From the NCBI RefSeq assembly GCF_019352175.1, contig NZ_JACBYI010000016.1, positions 1 to 64,000 of the forward strand: a stretch of DNA of 64,000 nucleotides. The letters are read 5' to 3'. The position numbers were made by a program, and so were the translations under genes. Origin of the DNA: Paenibacillus sp. S150. GTDB lineage: Bacteria; Bacillota; Bacilli; Paenibacillales; Paenibacillaceae. Numbering within the stretch: the stretch's first letter is position 1; the number at the start of each line of letters is the position of its first letter. Shown one piece after another: positions 42,669-51,587 of the stretch. The notes beneath the pieces are model-generated. The model was not told where the DNA came from. It did not search any database and saw only the letters and a list, made by a program, of their open reading frames with translations.

Positions 42669-43040
42669 TTACAGTCCGGGTATGGCCGTATGTGAATCCT
42701 TAAGAATCTGCTCCACTTCATGCTTCACATCAGGGTTGCTGCGGATGAAATCCTTCAGCATTCTGAGATTTGATTCTTTGGATTTCACCAGGGCTTCCCC
42801 CTTGTGTTCATCACCGCTATGGGAGGCATGCGCCCCGTTGTCATGATTGACGCCCGATGCCGTGCTTCCAAAGCCGGTCATTGCCATGCCCATGATTTTG
42901 TCCTTCGCTTTTTCACCGGCGCTGCTCATCGGACCGTTAGGCTGAAGCAGACCGGACATCATAGCTCCGCGTTTTTTGGACATAATCATACTGACGGCAG
43001 CACCCAGCAGCACTCCGCTTAAAAATGACGAAGTATTCAT
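42669..43040 (-). CDS. Small membrane-anchored protein of unknown function
   Basis: A 123-aa protein whose N-terminus (SFLSGVLLGAAVSMIMSKKRG) looks like a single membrane anchor of the YtxH style. A Gly/Ser/His-rich middle (NHDNGAHASHSGDEHKGEA) and a helical C-terminus (LRMLKDFIRSNPDVKHEVEQIL) follow. AAGGAGG precedes the ATG at 43040. It is divergent from the polysaccharide deacetylase gene, with 85 bp between the two starts. Function not recognised. Confidence 0.7.
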   Translation of the reverse strand: MNTSSFLSGVLLGAAVSMIMSKKRGAMMSGLLQPNGPMSSAGEKAKDKIMGMAMTGFGSTASGVNHDNGAHASHSGDEHKGEALVKSKESNLRMLKDFIRSNPDVKHEVEQILKDSHTAIPGL

Positions 43041-43125
43041 ATCTCTAACCTCCTTGTATGGTAAAATCATGCTTAGTGTTCGCGGAAAGATTCCGGCTCA
43101 TACAGCCAAACAAAAAGAAAGCGAG

Positions 43126-44070
43126 ATGAAAAAAGTGGGTAAAGCAACATCAGTGCTGCTGCTGTCCGCTCTGCTGCTGGCAGCCTGCAGCAACGGGGGA
43201 ACCAGCGGCAGCCCGGCGGCAGAAGCTACAGCTCAGCCCACAGCGGCTGCAACACAAGCACCAACGGAAACATCAGCCCAGGCATCCGCCAGCCCCGCAG
43301 CAAGTCCCGCTCCCGAAACGGCGCCGGCGCGCACATCAGGAACGGAAGGCTCGGCGGCAGCCTCAGCTCCGCAGGCCACCGAGGGCGGTGAAGCTGCGGC
43401 CGGCGGCGAAGCAGCAGCCGAGGTTCCGCTGCTCTATCACATGAACAAAAATTATGACATTGTTCCCAACGAGGAAGGCACGGAAAAAAAGGTCATCCTG
43501 CTGACCTTTGATGATGGTCCAAAGGATGCGGCGACGATCAATTCGCTGATGGATACCCTGGATAAACACCAAGCCAAGGCTATTTTTTTCGTGAACGGCT
43601 ACCGGGTGAAGGAGCATCCCGAGCTGCTGAAGCTCATCCGGGACCGGGGCGGCATTATCGGCAATCACAGCTGGGACCATATCGTCCTGAAGGACAAGTC
43701 CTACACTGAAGTGAAGAAGCAAATTGAGGATGTCCAGAATATCGTCAAGGAAATCACCGGCTCAGCCCCGCAGTTTTTCCGGCCGCCTCACGGGGCGGGC
43801 GGCGATGTAGGCAAGAAGGTTGCGGCCGAGAACAACCTGCTCTATATGACCTGGTCCGTAGGCTCTCTGGACTGGGAAATGAAGGAGCAGGACAGCGGCA
43901 AAACAGCGAAGCTAGTCACAAACGTCACCGGTCAGCTGCATTCCGGCAGCAACATCCTGATGCATGAGCTTTCTTGGACCGCTGAGGCGTTGGACACGCT
44001 TCTGACCACGCTGGAAGGCAAAGGCTACAGCTTCGTTGATCCCCGCAGCATCGAACTGAAGATGCGCTGA
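43126..44070 (+). CDS. Polysaccharide deacetylase family lipoprotein
   Basis: A 314-aa protein with a lipoprotein signal (LLLSALLLAACSNGG, Cys near residue 21). A long Ala/Pro/Thr/Ser-rich low-complexity linker (about residues 25-98) likely spans the wall. The C-terminal NodB deacetylase domain shows LTFDDGP (catalytic Asp and metal Asp), HSWDH (metal histidines), RPPHG, and a late LMHE. It probably removes acetyl groups from peptidoglycan or another surface glycan. The ribosome site before the ATG at 43126 is weak (AAAGCGAG). The GC-rich linker has a different composition from the rest. Confidence 0.88.
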   Translation: MKKVGKATSVLLLSALLLAACSNGGTSGSPAAEATAQPTAAATQAPTETSAQASASPAASPAPETAPARTSGTEGSAAASAPQATEGGEAAAGGEAAAEVPLLYHMNKNYDIVPNEEGTEKKVILLTFDDGPKDAATINSLMDTLDKHQAKAIFFVNGYRVKEHPELLKLIRDRGGIIGNHSWDHIVLKDKSYTEVKKQIEDVQNIVKEITGSAPQFFRPPHGAGGDVGKKVAAENNLLYMTWSVGSLDWEMKEQDSGKTAKLVTNVTGQLHSGSNILMHELSWTAEALDTLLTTLEGKGYSFVDPRSIELKMR

Positions 44071-44097
44071 GCTGTGATGCACAGCGCTTTGAACCAA

Positions 44098-44133
44098 CCG
44101 GCTATGCCGTCCTTCATTGGACAGCATAGCCGG
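44098..44133 (+). repeat. Hairpin after the deacetylase gene
   Basis: CCGGCTATGC-x-GTCC and GGAC-x-GCATAGCCGG form a stem of about 14 pairs with a 6-nt loop. The following ATTGGATTTCAGG is only mildly T-rich, so it may be a weak terminator or a relative of repeat family 2 (which also has GGCT..GCCGTCCTT and TTTCAG). Confidence 0.6.
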
Positions 44134-44283
44134 ATTGGATTTCAGGTTTAAGGTTGCCCGCGCCTCTCCAGTTCGCCCTGTCCGGGCGGACTTATGCTTT
44201 TCCCGGTCCCTCGAGACCAACCTGCTGAGCCAGGACGGTAAGCCCCAGCGGAAAAAGTAAACCTAATCTCTCCCTTATCCCCT

Positions 44284-44362
44284 TTTCCGCAAGTGTTAAT
44301 GGAAAAAAGAAACCTAATCCGTTCGTTTCGTCCTTTACAGGGGGAATACACTGAAATTAAAT
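44284..44362 (+). repeat. Intergenic repeat family 3, copy 2
   Basis: Matches 37850-37929 in CGCAAGTGTTA, GGAAAAA, AACCTAATC, GTTCGTTTC and GGGGGAATAC. Confidence 0.6.
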
Positions 44363-44552
44363 TTACTTTTCCCCACTATTCCTTCTACCGAACGCTTTTC
44401 GGTCCATTTAAGCTTATTAATTCCACTTCACTTCCCTGCCCTCCGCGATCTCCGTCTCCCCCCCCTAATTCCGAGAGCTTCCTCCTGCAAAGCAAAACCC
44501 ACCGGTTCAGCATGATTATCACGCATTTTAACTGATCCCCATTCCGCAACAA

Positions 44553-44646
44553 ATGGAAACGGCTTCGCCGTCCTTAAAAGGTCGGTATCCATTTCAGCGA
44601 GAAAGATAAGGCTAATGTATAGCCTGAAACATATACATTATCTTTT
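44553..44646 (+). repeat. Structured intergenic repeat, family 2, copy 4
   Basis: Full-length copy beginning ATGGAAACGGCTTCGCCG. Compensating changes keep the second stem: the inner arms read TAATGTAT and ATACATTA, where other copies have AATTTATA and TATAAATT. Paired changes of this kind argue that the folded form matters. Confidence 0.85.
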
Positions 44647-44698
44647 AAAAAAGGAATTCACAATTTCCTTAACAACAAAAAAGGCCAGCCCTACCAGC

Positions 44699-44938
44699 CT
44701 TAATGGTAAAAAGGAACACTAAGGCAGCGCATTCGGATTCCAGATCATCCTTAGTGGGAAAAAGTACAACTAATCCGGCTGAAATCAGCCGTATGGGGGA
44801 AGATGGCCTCCATGAAGTGTACAAAATCCCACTAAAGCCCGTTAAATTCAAAATTCCAGCCCATTAGTGTTACTTTTTACACTTCGCTTCCGTTCCCTAT
44901 GAACCTCCTTGCGTTCCATCAGCTTGTTCAGGTCCGCC
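44699..44938 (+). repeat. Dispersed intergenic repeat, family 1, copy C
   Basis: Matches the other two copies from TTA(A/G)TGG(T/G)AAAAAGG to the end; the first ~30 bp of copies A and B are missing here. Confidence 0.82.
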
Positions 44939-45660
44939 GTTTCCATTCCTGTACATTAAATTACCTTTTTATTAAATTACCTTTTTGGCTCAACACTAAA
45001 ATCAGCGGTTGACGAGGTAAACGAAGTCCGCTGCGGGTTCAAAGGTTTCTTCCGGCCGCTGCAAAAGCCCGGTTTCCTGATTGCAATAAGATTACTGGTT
45101 GAATTTAGACGAAGCCAGCTTTTTCCCATGATTCCTTTAAGAGCTTTCCGTCCGTTGTAAGTGTACTAATCCTTAAGAATTCCACTTTACTCCATTCCAC
45201 TTCACGTCCCTGCCCGGTAGCAGCCCCGGTTGGACCCGCTCTATTCCCGCTTCCTCCTGCAAAACATAGGACCCGCAGACTCCGCACCATTCAGCACAGC
45301 TCAGCAAACTCAGCACCATTCAGTACGATTAAGACGCATTATAATTTGCCCTAACTCATACCTTATCCACAATTGGCGAGAAGCACAATTTCCTTAACAA
45401 CAAAAAAACAAAAAAAGATATCCCTGCCTATATAGATTGAACTTGTGATTGTTATAGTTTTGGTTCGGTCGTGACTCCAGAGAATGTTTGGACTTCCGGC
45501 CGCTGCCCGCCCTGCAGATTTCAATACCGCTGTCCGCGGTGGAAATCCGCAGACAAAGGCGGACGCTTCCGCTCCTGCAGTTCCTAACTTCCCTTCCGCC
45601 ACTCTTCCTTTTTCAATGATGTTTTTATGTTCAATCTATATAGTGATCAGCCCCGGCTTG
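44939..45660. other. Intergenic region with decayed duplicated fragments
   Basis: No gene is seen over 700 bp. Short blocks recur from 44400-44540 (AATTCCACTT, CCCTGCC, CTTCCTCCTGCAAA, ACGCATT) at 45165-45350, and ACAATTTCCTTAACAACAAAAAA occurs at about 44660 and 45387, indicating an old local duplication. Spaced CAGCA-type words occur near 45285-45325. Confidence 0.5.
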
Positions 45661-46515
45661 CTATTCCTGTTCTCCGCCAGCAGCCGGTCCCGATCCCCGG
45701 CGAAGCGTCAGCACATGCATTTCCGCCGGACTTCCCCAGCGCAGCGGAAGATGCGCTGTGCCGAAGCCGCGGCTGATCAGCATTTGGGCTTCGGCGCCGT
45801 TTCTTCCCGGAAGCACATAGCGGCCCGCGTTATACTCGCGGTAAAAGGGATCGACATGCCGGTGGCCGACAAAAGGCAAAACCACCTGGCCTCCATGTGT
45901 GTGTCCGGCCAGCACAAGATCGGCGGGAACCTCCGGTTGCCGGGACAGCCAGAGCGGATCATGAACAAGGATAATCCGGCAGAGCGAAGACTCCGCGCCG
46001 GTGAGCGGCGGCAATGGCCGGTAAGCCTTCTTGCCGCCCGAGCGGGGAAAGTCCACACCGGTCAGCAGCAGCCTGCTCTCATTTTTTTCTATGATAATGC
46101 TCTCATCCTGCAGCAGCCTTACCCCGCTGCCGCGGATAATATTGTCCACAAGCGCTGTATTTGCCCGGTAATCATGATTGCCATGTACGGCATAGACCGG
46201 GGCGAGCTCTGCCGTAAGTGTCATGTTATCGTGCAGACGGTTCATGGACCCGCCCCTTTCCGTCATGTCTCCTCCAAGAAAGACTGCGTCCACTTTCCCC
46301 TTCAAGGATTTCAGCAGCTTGCCAGGAAGGCGCCGCCGGTGGATATCGGATATGAAAAGGATGCGGAAGCCGTCAAAGGCTCCGGGCAGAGCTTCAAGGA
46401 ATATTTCCTCGGCAATAATACGGTCTCTGAAGGCTGCCGCCAGCATCGCAGTCCCGAACCACACGAGCAGCAGCAAGCAAAACGCAAGCATGCCCAGCAG
46501 CCAGGCAGTTACCAT
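45661..46515 (-). CDS. Metallophosphoesterase (YpbG-like)
   Basis: A 284-aa protein with an N-terminal membrane anchor (WLLGMLAFCLLLLVWFG) and a calcineurin-type phosphoesterase domain. The dinuclear metal motifs appear in order: FISDIH, LGGDMTE, VHGNHDY, and GHTHGGQV. Relatives act as membrane-bound phosphohydrolases (some on UDP-diacylglucosamine or nucleotides); the substrate is unknown. It overlaps the upstream gene by 7 bp and is the last gene of a ypbD-x-ypbG arrangement seen also in B. subtilis. Confidence 0.88.
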   Translation of the reverse strand: MVTAWLLGMLAFCLLLLVWFGTAMLAAAFRDRIIAEEIFLEALPGAFDGFRILFISDIHRRRLPGKLLKSLKGKVDAVFLGGDMTERGGSMNRLHDNMTLTAELAPVYAVHGNHDYRANTALVDNIIRGSGVRLLQDESIIIEKNESRLLLTGVDFPRSGGKKAYRPLPPLTGAESSLCRIILVHDPLWLSRQPEVPADLVLAGHTHGGQVVLPFVGHRHVDPFYREYNAGRYVLPGRNGAEAQMLISRGFGTAHLPLRWGSPAEMHVLTLRRGSGPAAGGEQE

Positions 46516-46886
46516 AATTCATTCAGGTCCGGTGCCCCTATGAGTCCCCAATACAAAAGAAAGGCGAGGAGCAGCAGAAAAATCACAATTAACGAGTTAA
46601 TGAACATTTTGCTGAAACGCAGCCGCTCGGACGGATAGGTTTCGGTACGGGAAGGCGTGGAGCTCTCACCTTCCGCAGGTTTTTCTGCCTGTGCGGCTGT
46701 TTTTCCGGATGGAGCTGTCAGGCGGCGGCTTTTTCTGGATAACGTTCCCGGTACCGCAACCGGCGCTTCGGCTGCCACAGTCGAAGCAGGTGAAAGCCGT
46801 GACTTTTTTTTGCTTTTGGGGCCGGAGGATTCTTCAGCTGTATTCTGCTTTCTGCGGGATTTCACCCGGCTCAGTTCTTCGCTCAT
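46509..46886 (-). CDS. Basic low-complexity protein with C-terminal membrane anchor
   Basis: A 125-aa protein. Residues 1-85 are rich in Lys, Arg, Ser, Ala and Pro and probably unstructured. A single membrane segment (MFINSLIVIFLLLLAFLLYWG) follows near residues 93-114, leaving the basic part cytoplasmic and suggesting contact with nucleic acid or acidic partners. It lies between the CPBP protease and the phosphoesterase genes, overlapping both by a few bases. In B. subtilis ypbE and ypbF occupy this place; I cannot show homology. Confidence 0.7.
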   Translation of the reverse strand: MSEELSRVKSRRKQNTAEESSGPKSKKKSRLSPASTVAAEAPVAVPGTLSRKSRRLTAPSGKTAAQAEKPAEGESSTPSRTETYPSERLRFSKMFINSLIVIFLLLLAFLLYWGLIGAPDLNELW

Positions 46887-47476
46887 GTTTCCCTCCGGTA
46901 ACGGATCACAATACCCGAGAACACATCAATGAAAAAGTGGCATAAAATCGGTGCCCATAAGGTTCCGGAATGAATGTAAATATATCCCAGTCCGTAGCTG
47001 CTGAGAAACACCCACCCTGTAGGAATCCAGTGGCGCAGATAACGCACATGAATAACGGCAAACAGAATACTTGTCCAATACAGCCCAAATGAATGCTGGA
47101 CGGCTCCCCGGAACAAAAGCTCCTCGCAAACCGAGACAAGAGCCGCAATTACAAGAATATGCCACAAGGGTCTTTTGCCGAACAGCAGCTCATTAATGCC
47201 TCCGTCATCCATGCTGTCTGCAGGAACAATATGGGTCAGCAGGAAATCAACCGCCAGCATAATTACGGCCAATCCAAGGCCCCAATACACAAATTGTGCG
47301 TTTTCCGGAAAATTTAATATGTGAATGGGATTTCTTTTCTGTAATAATATCCATATCAAACCGATAATTAAAGTAAGGCCCTGCGTTATATACAAATTAA
47401 GTAAAAGAAGCTTATCGGTTAACTGCTGAGGATCGGCTTTTTTGATCTTGATTTCGCCAAATTTGAATTTTTTCAT
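46883..47476 (-). CDS. CPBP-family intramembrane metalloprotease (YpbD-like)
   Basis: A 197-aa polytopic membrane protein. The CPBP/Abi motifs are present: CEELLFRGAVQ (EE-x3-R), ILFAVIH and CHFFID. Members are CAAX-protease-like; roles in Bacillota range from immunity to signal-protein cleavage, and none is proven here. It starts the three-gene minus-strand unit and is divergent from the gene at 47542. Confidence 0.87.
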   Translation of the reverse strand: MKKFKFGEIKIKKADPQQLTDKLLLLNLYITQGLTLIIGLIWILLQKRNPIHILNFPENAQFVYWGLGLAVIMLAVDFLLTHIVPADSMDDGGINELLFGKRPLWHILVIAALVSVCEELLFRGAVQHSFGLYWTSILFAVIHVRYLRHWIPTGWVFLSSYGLGYIYIHSGTLWAPILCHFFIDVFSGIVIRYRRET

Positions 47477-47541
47477 TGTAACCTGCCTGTTCTATATTGT
47501 TTTTACATAAGATAATTTCCCTAGACGAAGGAGCATTAATT

Positions 47542-48447
47542 ATGAACAGCCGTACCTCCCGCACTCAAATGTTATACACACTGGGTTTTCTATTTTTTCT
47601 GATTTCCGCATTCGCCGCTTTTTTTACGGGAGTGAAGGTTGGAGCAGACAAGACAGAGGCCAAATATGCACACCTCGATAATAAGGAGGCCGTGGAGGAA
47701 TTCTCCGGCTCCTACCAGCAGCAGGATCTTGTTACGTTCTATCATAACGTATTTTTGCCCTATCGGGAATTCAAGCGGAATTGGAACACCGGACTGGACA
47801 GTCTGGCCCGCAGCACAGATGCGCGGCAGAACGCGGCAACTCTGAAAAATCTCAGTATTCTGGCAGACAAGCAGTATGACAAGGTCACGCAGGATTCCAT
47901 CTTCACAGGTTCACCGCTGCTCTACGAATCCCAGCTTAATATCCTGAAGAGCCTGACCCTGTTCTCCCAAGCCTCCAGCAAGATAACCGCAGGCGCATCA
48001 GGAGCCGAAACGGCCAAGGTGCTGAAGAGCGACAAATTTACGGCAAGCGCCGTGAAATTCGGACTGCTCGCACAGAAGAACTTCTATGACTCCATGCTCA
48101 AGTGGGGGGCCAAGAGCAACAGTAAAATTCCGGCGGAAGCCGGGGCGCTGAAAACCCTCACCTTCGTGCAATGGAAAAAGATGCCGCTGCTGCTCAAGAA
48201 TGCTTCCATCGCCGACATGATGCTGAACCGTACGATCTATGCGGGTTATGACCCGCAGGATGTCACAGCCAAAATCGACGATATGCTCTATTCCGGCACA
48301 GTCAGCTCGCTGGATCTGAAGGACGTCCAATCCGCAGTCACCCTCCTGATCTCCACGGGAGCGGTACAGGAGCAGGATTTCATGAAATGGCGGGAACAAT
48401 ATTATGGCAAGGAAACGATGCCTCAGCTCCCTTTTTTTTATGAGTAG
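47542..48447 (+). CDS. Membrane-anchored protein of unknown function
   Basis: A 301-aa protein with one N-terminal hydrophobic segment (MLYTLGFLFFLISAFAAFF) without lipobox, so probably anchored with a large extracytoplasmic helical domain (rich in Ala, Lys, Leu). No motif is recognised. AAGGAG lies 8 nt before the ATG at 47542. It is followed by the T-box leader of serA and is divergent from ypbD. Confidence 0.72.
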   Translation: MNSRTSRTQMLYTLGFLFFLISAFAAFFTGVKVGADKTEAKYAHLDNKEAVEEFSGSYQQQDLVTFYHNVFLPYREFKRNWNTGLDSLARSTDARQNAATLKNLSILADKQYDKVTQDSIFTGSPLLYESQLNILKSLTLFSQASSKITAGASGAETAKVLKSDKFTASAVKFGLLAQKNFYDSMLKWGAKSNSKIPAEAGALKTLTFVQWKKMPLLLKNASIADMMLNRTIYAGYDPQDVTAKIDDMLYSGTVSSLDLKDVQSAVTLLISTGAVQEQDFMKWREQYYGKETMPQLPFFYE

Positions 48448-48513
48448 AACCAGCTATTGCATCATAACGAAAAATGAAGTCCACTTCAAGGCGGCTCATC
48501 TGCAATAAGCCTA

Positions 48514-48543
48514 TTGACACATCTGGCATCGCCATGTTACATT
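48514..48543 (+). promoter_or_regulatory. Promoter of the serA T-box leader
   Basis: TTGACA (48514-48519), an 18-nt spacer and TACATT (48538-48543). It is positioned about 10 bp before the start of the T-box structure. Confidence 0.6.
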
Positions 48544-48554
48544 ATGAAAAATTA

Positions 48555-48819
48555 ATCAAGCAAAACCGATGATGGAACAAGGATTCTGAAAGTCTTCAGA
48601 GAGCCGGTGGTTGGTGCAAACCGGTGGCGGACAGAACTCTTTAGCGCTCCTGAGATATTGTATCGAACCTATAGTAGGTACAATCGGATCACCTCCGTTA
48701 CCAGTGTGGCCTTTGCAGGCCAATGAGGCTGCTTCTTCATAAGTTGCAGTGAATTAGGGTGGTACCACGACAACTCTCGTCCCTTACTACGGCAGTAGTA
48801 TGGGGTTGGGAGTTTTTTT
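48555..48819 (+). promoter_or_regulatory. T-box riboswitch upstream of serA
   Basis: The T-box sequence AGGGTGGTACCACG (48756-48769) is intact. Upstream are the stem I features AGAGAG and GGTTGGTGCAAACC. The likely specifier region GAACTCTTTAGCGCTCC contains two serine codons (TCT and AGC) but also CTC (Leu), so the register needs folding. The downstream gene, serA, argues for tRNA-Ser sensing. Uncharged tRNA would favour the antiterminator and allow serA expression. Confidence 0.92.
48772..48819 (+). terminator. T-box terminator
   Basis: AACTCTC...CCC..ACTAC pairs with GTAGT..GGG...GGGAGTT, followed by seven T. The 5' side overlaps the antiterminator region that contains the T-box motif. 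Confidence 0.85.
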
Positions 48820-49031
48820 GTTATTCAGCTTCCTGCTTGCGGGCCTATAAGGCCCATACATCCGGGATTTGCCGCCTTGCTGCACTCTTTCTCTTTTATG
48901 CGACAGCGCGTTGCTTCGTCATTCCGACAAATTTCCCACCTGCTCTACCCGCTTCAGGTACTGCGGACTGCCTCTTCAGGGCATCCTTGGGCATATATAT
49001 AGCTTTCCAAATTTAAGGAGGACAAGAAACC

Positions 49032-50624
49032 ATGTTTAAAGTATTAGTATCGGATCCGATCAGCGATTTGGGCATTCAGCAATTAATGGACGCAAGCGAT
49101 GTGACTGTAGACAAGAAAACCGGACTCAGCGAAGACGAGCTTATCGCTATCATCGGCGAATATGACGGCCTGCTTGTCCGCAGCCAAACCACCGTAACAG
49201 AGAAGATCATTGCAGCGGGCACGAACCTGAAGGTGATTGGACGCGCCGGTGTCGGCGTTGACAATATCAAGCTGGATGCAGCCACACAACGCGGTGTTGT
49301 CGTTATCAACGCTCCTGACGGAAATACAATCACGACCTGTGAGCATGCTTTTGCCATGATGATGGCCCTGGCCCGCCATATTCCGCAAGCCTATGCCAAA
49401 ACCATTTCCGGCGTCTGGGACAAGAAAACCTTCCTTGGCGTAGAGCTGCGCGGCAAAACACTGGGCGTGCTCGGCATGGGCCGGATCGGCAGCGAGGTGG
49501 CCAAGCGGGCCAAAGCCTTCGGCATGAATATTCTTGCCTATGACCCTTTCCTGACCGCCGACCGTGCGGAAAAGCTTGAAGTGAAGCTGGCTTCCGTAGA
49601 CGATATCGTTCGCGGAGCGGATTTCATCACCGTTCATACTCCGCTCACTCCTGAAACCCGCCATATGATCTCCCGTCCACAGTTCGAAGTCATGAAAAAA
49701 GGCATGCGCATCATCAACTGTGCCCGCGGCGGAGTCATTGATGAAATGGCGCTGATTGAAGCCATCGACAGCGGCATTGTGGCCGGAGCGGCCTTTGACG
49801 TATTCGAGAAGGAGCCGCCGCAAGCGGATCATCCGTTCCTTTCCCATCCCAAAATCATCGTAACTCCGCACCTGGGCGCTTCCACCGTAGAAGCCCAGGA
49901 GAACGTCGCCATCGACGTTTCGGAGCAGGTGCTGCATATATTGCGCAATGAACCGTTCATCAATGCTGTAAATATCCCGCCGGTTGCTCCGAGCGTGATG
50001 AACAAGCTTCAGCCTTACTTTACTCTCGGCGAGAAGCTCGGAAGCTTTGCAACACAGCTTACGGACGGCGCCATCCGTGAAATTCATGTGGAGTATGCAG
50101 GCGACCTGTCGGACGTGGACACGCAGCCGCTCAACCGCTATATTGTTAAGGGCGTGCTCTCGCGCCATTTCGGCAATGATGTGAACATCGTCAATTCGAT
50201 GCATCTGGCCAAGACACGCGATGTCAATGTAATTGTAACGAAGGCCTCCAAGACCAAGGGCTTCACCAACCTGATCACGGTTACCCTGAAGGCTGATCCT
50301 GAAGAGGAACGTCTGGTAGCCGGAACCCTGTTGCAGGGCTACGGGGAACGCATTGTGCAGGTTAACAAGTTCCCGGTTGACATCGCTCCGGAGGGCCATC
50401 AGATTGTGATTTCGCATAACGATAAGCCGGGAATCATCGGAGCGGTCGGTACGCTGCTCGGGGAGAACGATGTCAATATCGCATCCATGCAGGTGGGACG
50501 CAAAATTGTCGGCGGCGCGGCGATTATGCTGCTGACCGTTGATAAGGCCGTGCCGCAGGCGGTTCTGGTGAAGCTGGCAGGCTTGCCGGAAATCAACACT
50601 GCGGAAGAAATCATTTTGCTGTAA
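49032..50624 (+). CDS. serA: D-3-phosphoglycerate dehydrogenase
   Basis: A 530-aa NAD-dependent enzyme starting serine synthesis from 3-phosphoglycerate. The D-hydroxyacid dehydrogenase fold shows GRAGVGVDNI, the Rossmann loop LGMGRIGSEVAKRA, NCARGGVIDE (catalytic Arg), and a late HLGAST (catalytic His). The long form continues with an allosteric-substrate-binding domain (about 320-450) and a C-terminal ACT domain (SHNDKPGIIGAVGTLLGEN), the likely serine feedback site. AAGGAGG lies 10 nt before the ATG. Controlled by the T-box leader. Confidence 0.97.
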   Translation: MFKVLVSDPISDLGIQQLMDASDVTVDKKTGLSEDELIAIIGEYDGLLVRSQTTVTEKIIAAGTNLKVIGRAGVGVDNIKLDAATQRGVVVINAPDGNTITTCEHAFAMMMALARHIPQAYAKTISGVWDKKTFLGVELRGKTLGVLGMGRIGSEVAKRAKAFGMNILAYDPFLTADRAEKLEVKLASVDDIVRGADFITVHTPLTPETRHMISRPQFEVMKKGMRIINCARGGVIDEMALIEAIDSGIVAGAAFDVFEKEPPQADHPFLSHPKIIVTPHLGASTVEAQENVAIDVSEQVLHILRNEPFINAVNIPPVAPSVMNKLQPYFTLGEKLGSFATQLTDGAIREIHVEYAGDLSDVDTQPLNRYIVKGVLSRHFGNDVNIVNSMHLAKTRDVNVIVTKASKTKGFTNLITVTLKADPEEERLVAGTLLQGYGERIVQVNKFPVDIAPEGHQIVISHNDKPGIIGAVGTLLGENDVNIASMQVGRKIVGGAAIMLLTVDKAVPQAVLVKLAGLPEINTAEEIILL

Positions 50625-50672
50625 CCGTCTCGCTTAGGCGCAGGCACTAATAGCATTCAATATTTCATCACC

Positions 50673-50721
50673 AAAAGCTCTTAGGAAAGCAGACGGCCGT
50701 CTGCAATTCCAAAGAGCTTTT
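50673..50721 (+). terminator. Bidirectional terminator between serA and the SDR gene
   Basis: AAAAGCTCTT pairs with AAGAGCTTTT around an inner palindrome GCAGACGGCCGTCTGC. A- and T-runs on both sides suit the convergent genes. Confidence 0.75.
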
Positions 50722-50744
50722 GCTTGTCCCGGCTGCTGCTCCGG

Positions 50745-51587
50745 TTATTTCGGCATCCGGAAGGGGGGAATCACTCTTCCGTCCGTATCGGTGAATCGAT
50801 ATTTCTCCGCAAGCCGGCCGGCCTGCTGCGGCTTGCCTGTCATGGACATCACCTCCGGATCGGCAGCCAGCTGCATGACAGCTCGGCCGACATAGGCCGC
50901 GGACTCGCTTGCCTCCAGCTCAGGCACCTCCTGCCAGTGCGCTTCATCCGTATTCATACTCTCCAGGACCAGCTCCGTCCGCATCCAGCCGGGAGACAGC
51001 GGAATTACAGCAATTCCGTCCGCCGCCAGTTCAAGCGACAGTCCGTAGGCCATACGCACAAGGGCATTTTTGGAGAGATCATAATAGAAGTTCCCCAAGT
51101 AGCCAAACTCGTCCCAAAAAGTGGTATGAACAATCAGCCCTCCCGCCCTCCTGCTGCGCATGAGCGGAATCGCATAATAGTTCGTCATAAGCTGCGCCCT
51201 TACTCCCGCACCGAACATATTGTCCCAATGCTCCGCAGGCAGCTCCCAGAACGGCTTGCTCTCAATGGCAAGCTTGTTGCCGCCCCATACATTGTTGACC
51301 AGGATGTCGAGCCTGCCGTGCTCTGCGGCTATCCGCGCGACAGCCGCTTCCGTATCCGCGTCAACCGTATGATCACAGCGAATCGCAGCGCCTGCTCCGC
51401 CATTCCTCACGATTTCGTCAAGGGCCCCGTCAACCGTCTCTTTCCGTAAACTGCTGCTCCCGTCGCCGGTGCTTCTGCCTGTGAGATAGACGTAAGCCCC
51501 CGCTTTGGCCAGCTCCAGGGCAATCCCCCTTCCCGCTCCTCTGCTTCCTCCGGTAACCAATGCGACTTTTCCTTTCAGATAGGTCAT
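50745..51587 (-). CDS. Short-chain dehydrogenase/reductase (DHRS1-like)
   Basis: A 280-aa NAD(P)-dependent oxidoreductase. TGGSRGAGRG (cofactor loop), NNVWGG and the catalytic YDLSK (Tyr-x3-Lys) are visible, and NNVWGGN is more typical of the DHRS1-like subgroup than of FabG. The substrate is unknown. The start at 51587 (MTYLKGKVALVTGG) is chosen for its family N-terminus; the open frame extends upstream without support. Divergent from a WYL regulator, which may control it. Confidence 0.88.
   Translation of the reverse strand: MTYLKGKVALVTGGSRGAGRGIALELAKAGAYVYLTGRSTGDGSSSLRKETVDGALDEIVRNGGAGAAIRCDHTVDADTEAAVARIAAEHGRLDILVNNVWGGNKLAIESKPFWELPAEHWDNMFGAGVRAQLMTNYYAIPLMRSRRAGGLIVHTTFWDEFGYLGNFYYDLSKNALVRMAYGLSLELAADGIAVIPLSPGWMRTELVLESMNTDEAHWQEVPELEASESAAYVGRAVMQLAADPEVMSMTGKPQQAGRLAEKYRFTDTDGRVIPPFRMPK

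Noticed and set aside
45105-45290. 61-aa minus-strand frame in the 45-kb gap
   Set aside because: No ribosome site and overlaps the decayed duplicated segments.
49083-50417. 444-codon minus-strand frame antisense to serA
   Set aside because: Complementary to a clearly conserved enzyme gene; product shows no recognisable domain.
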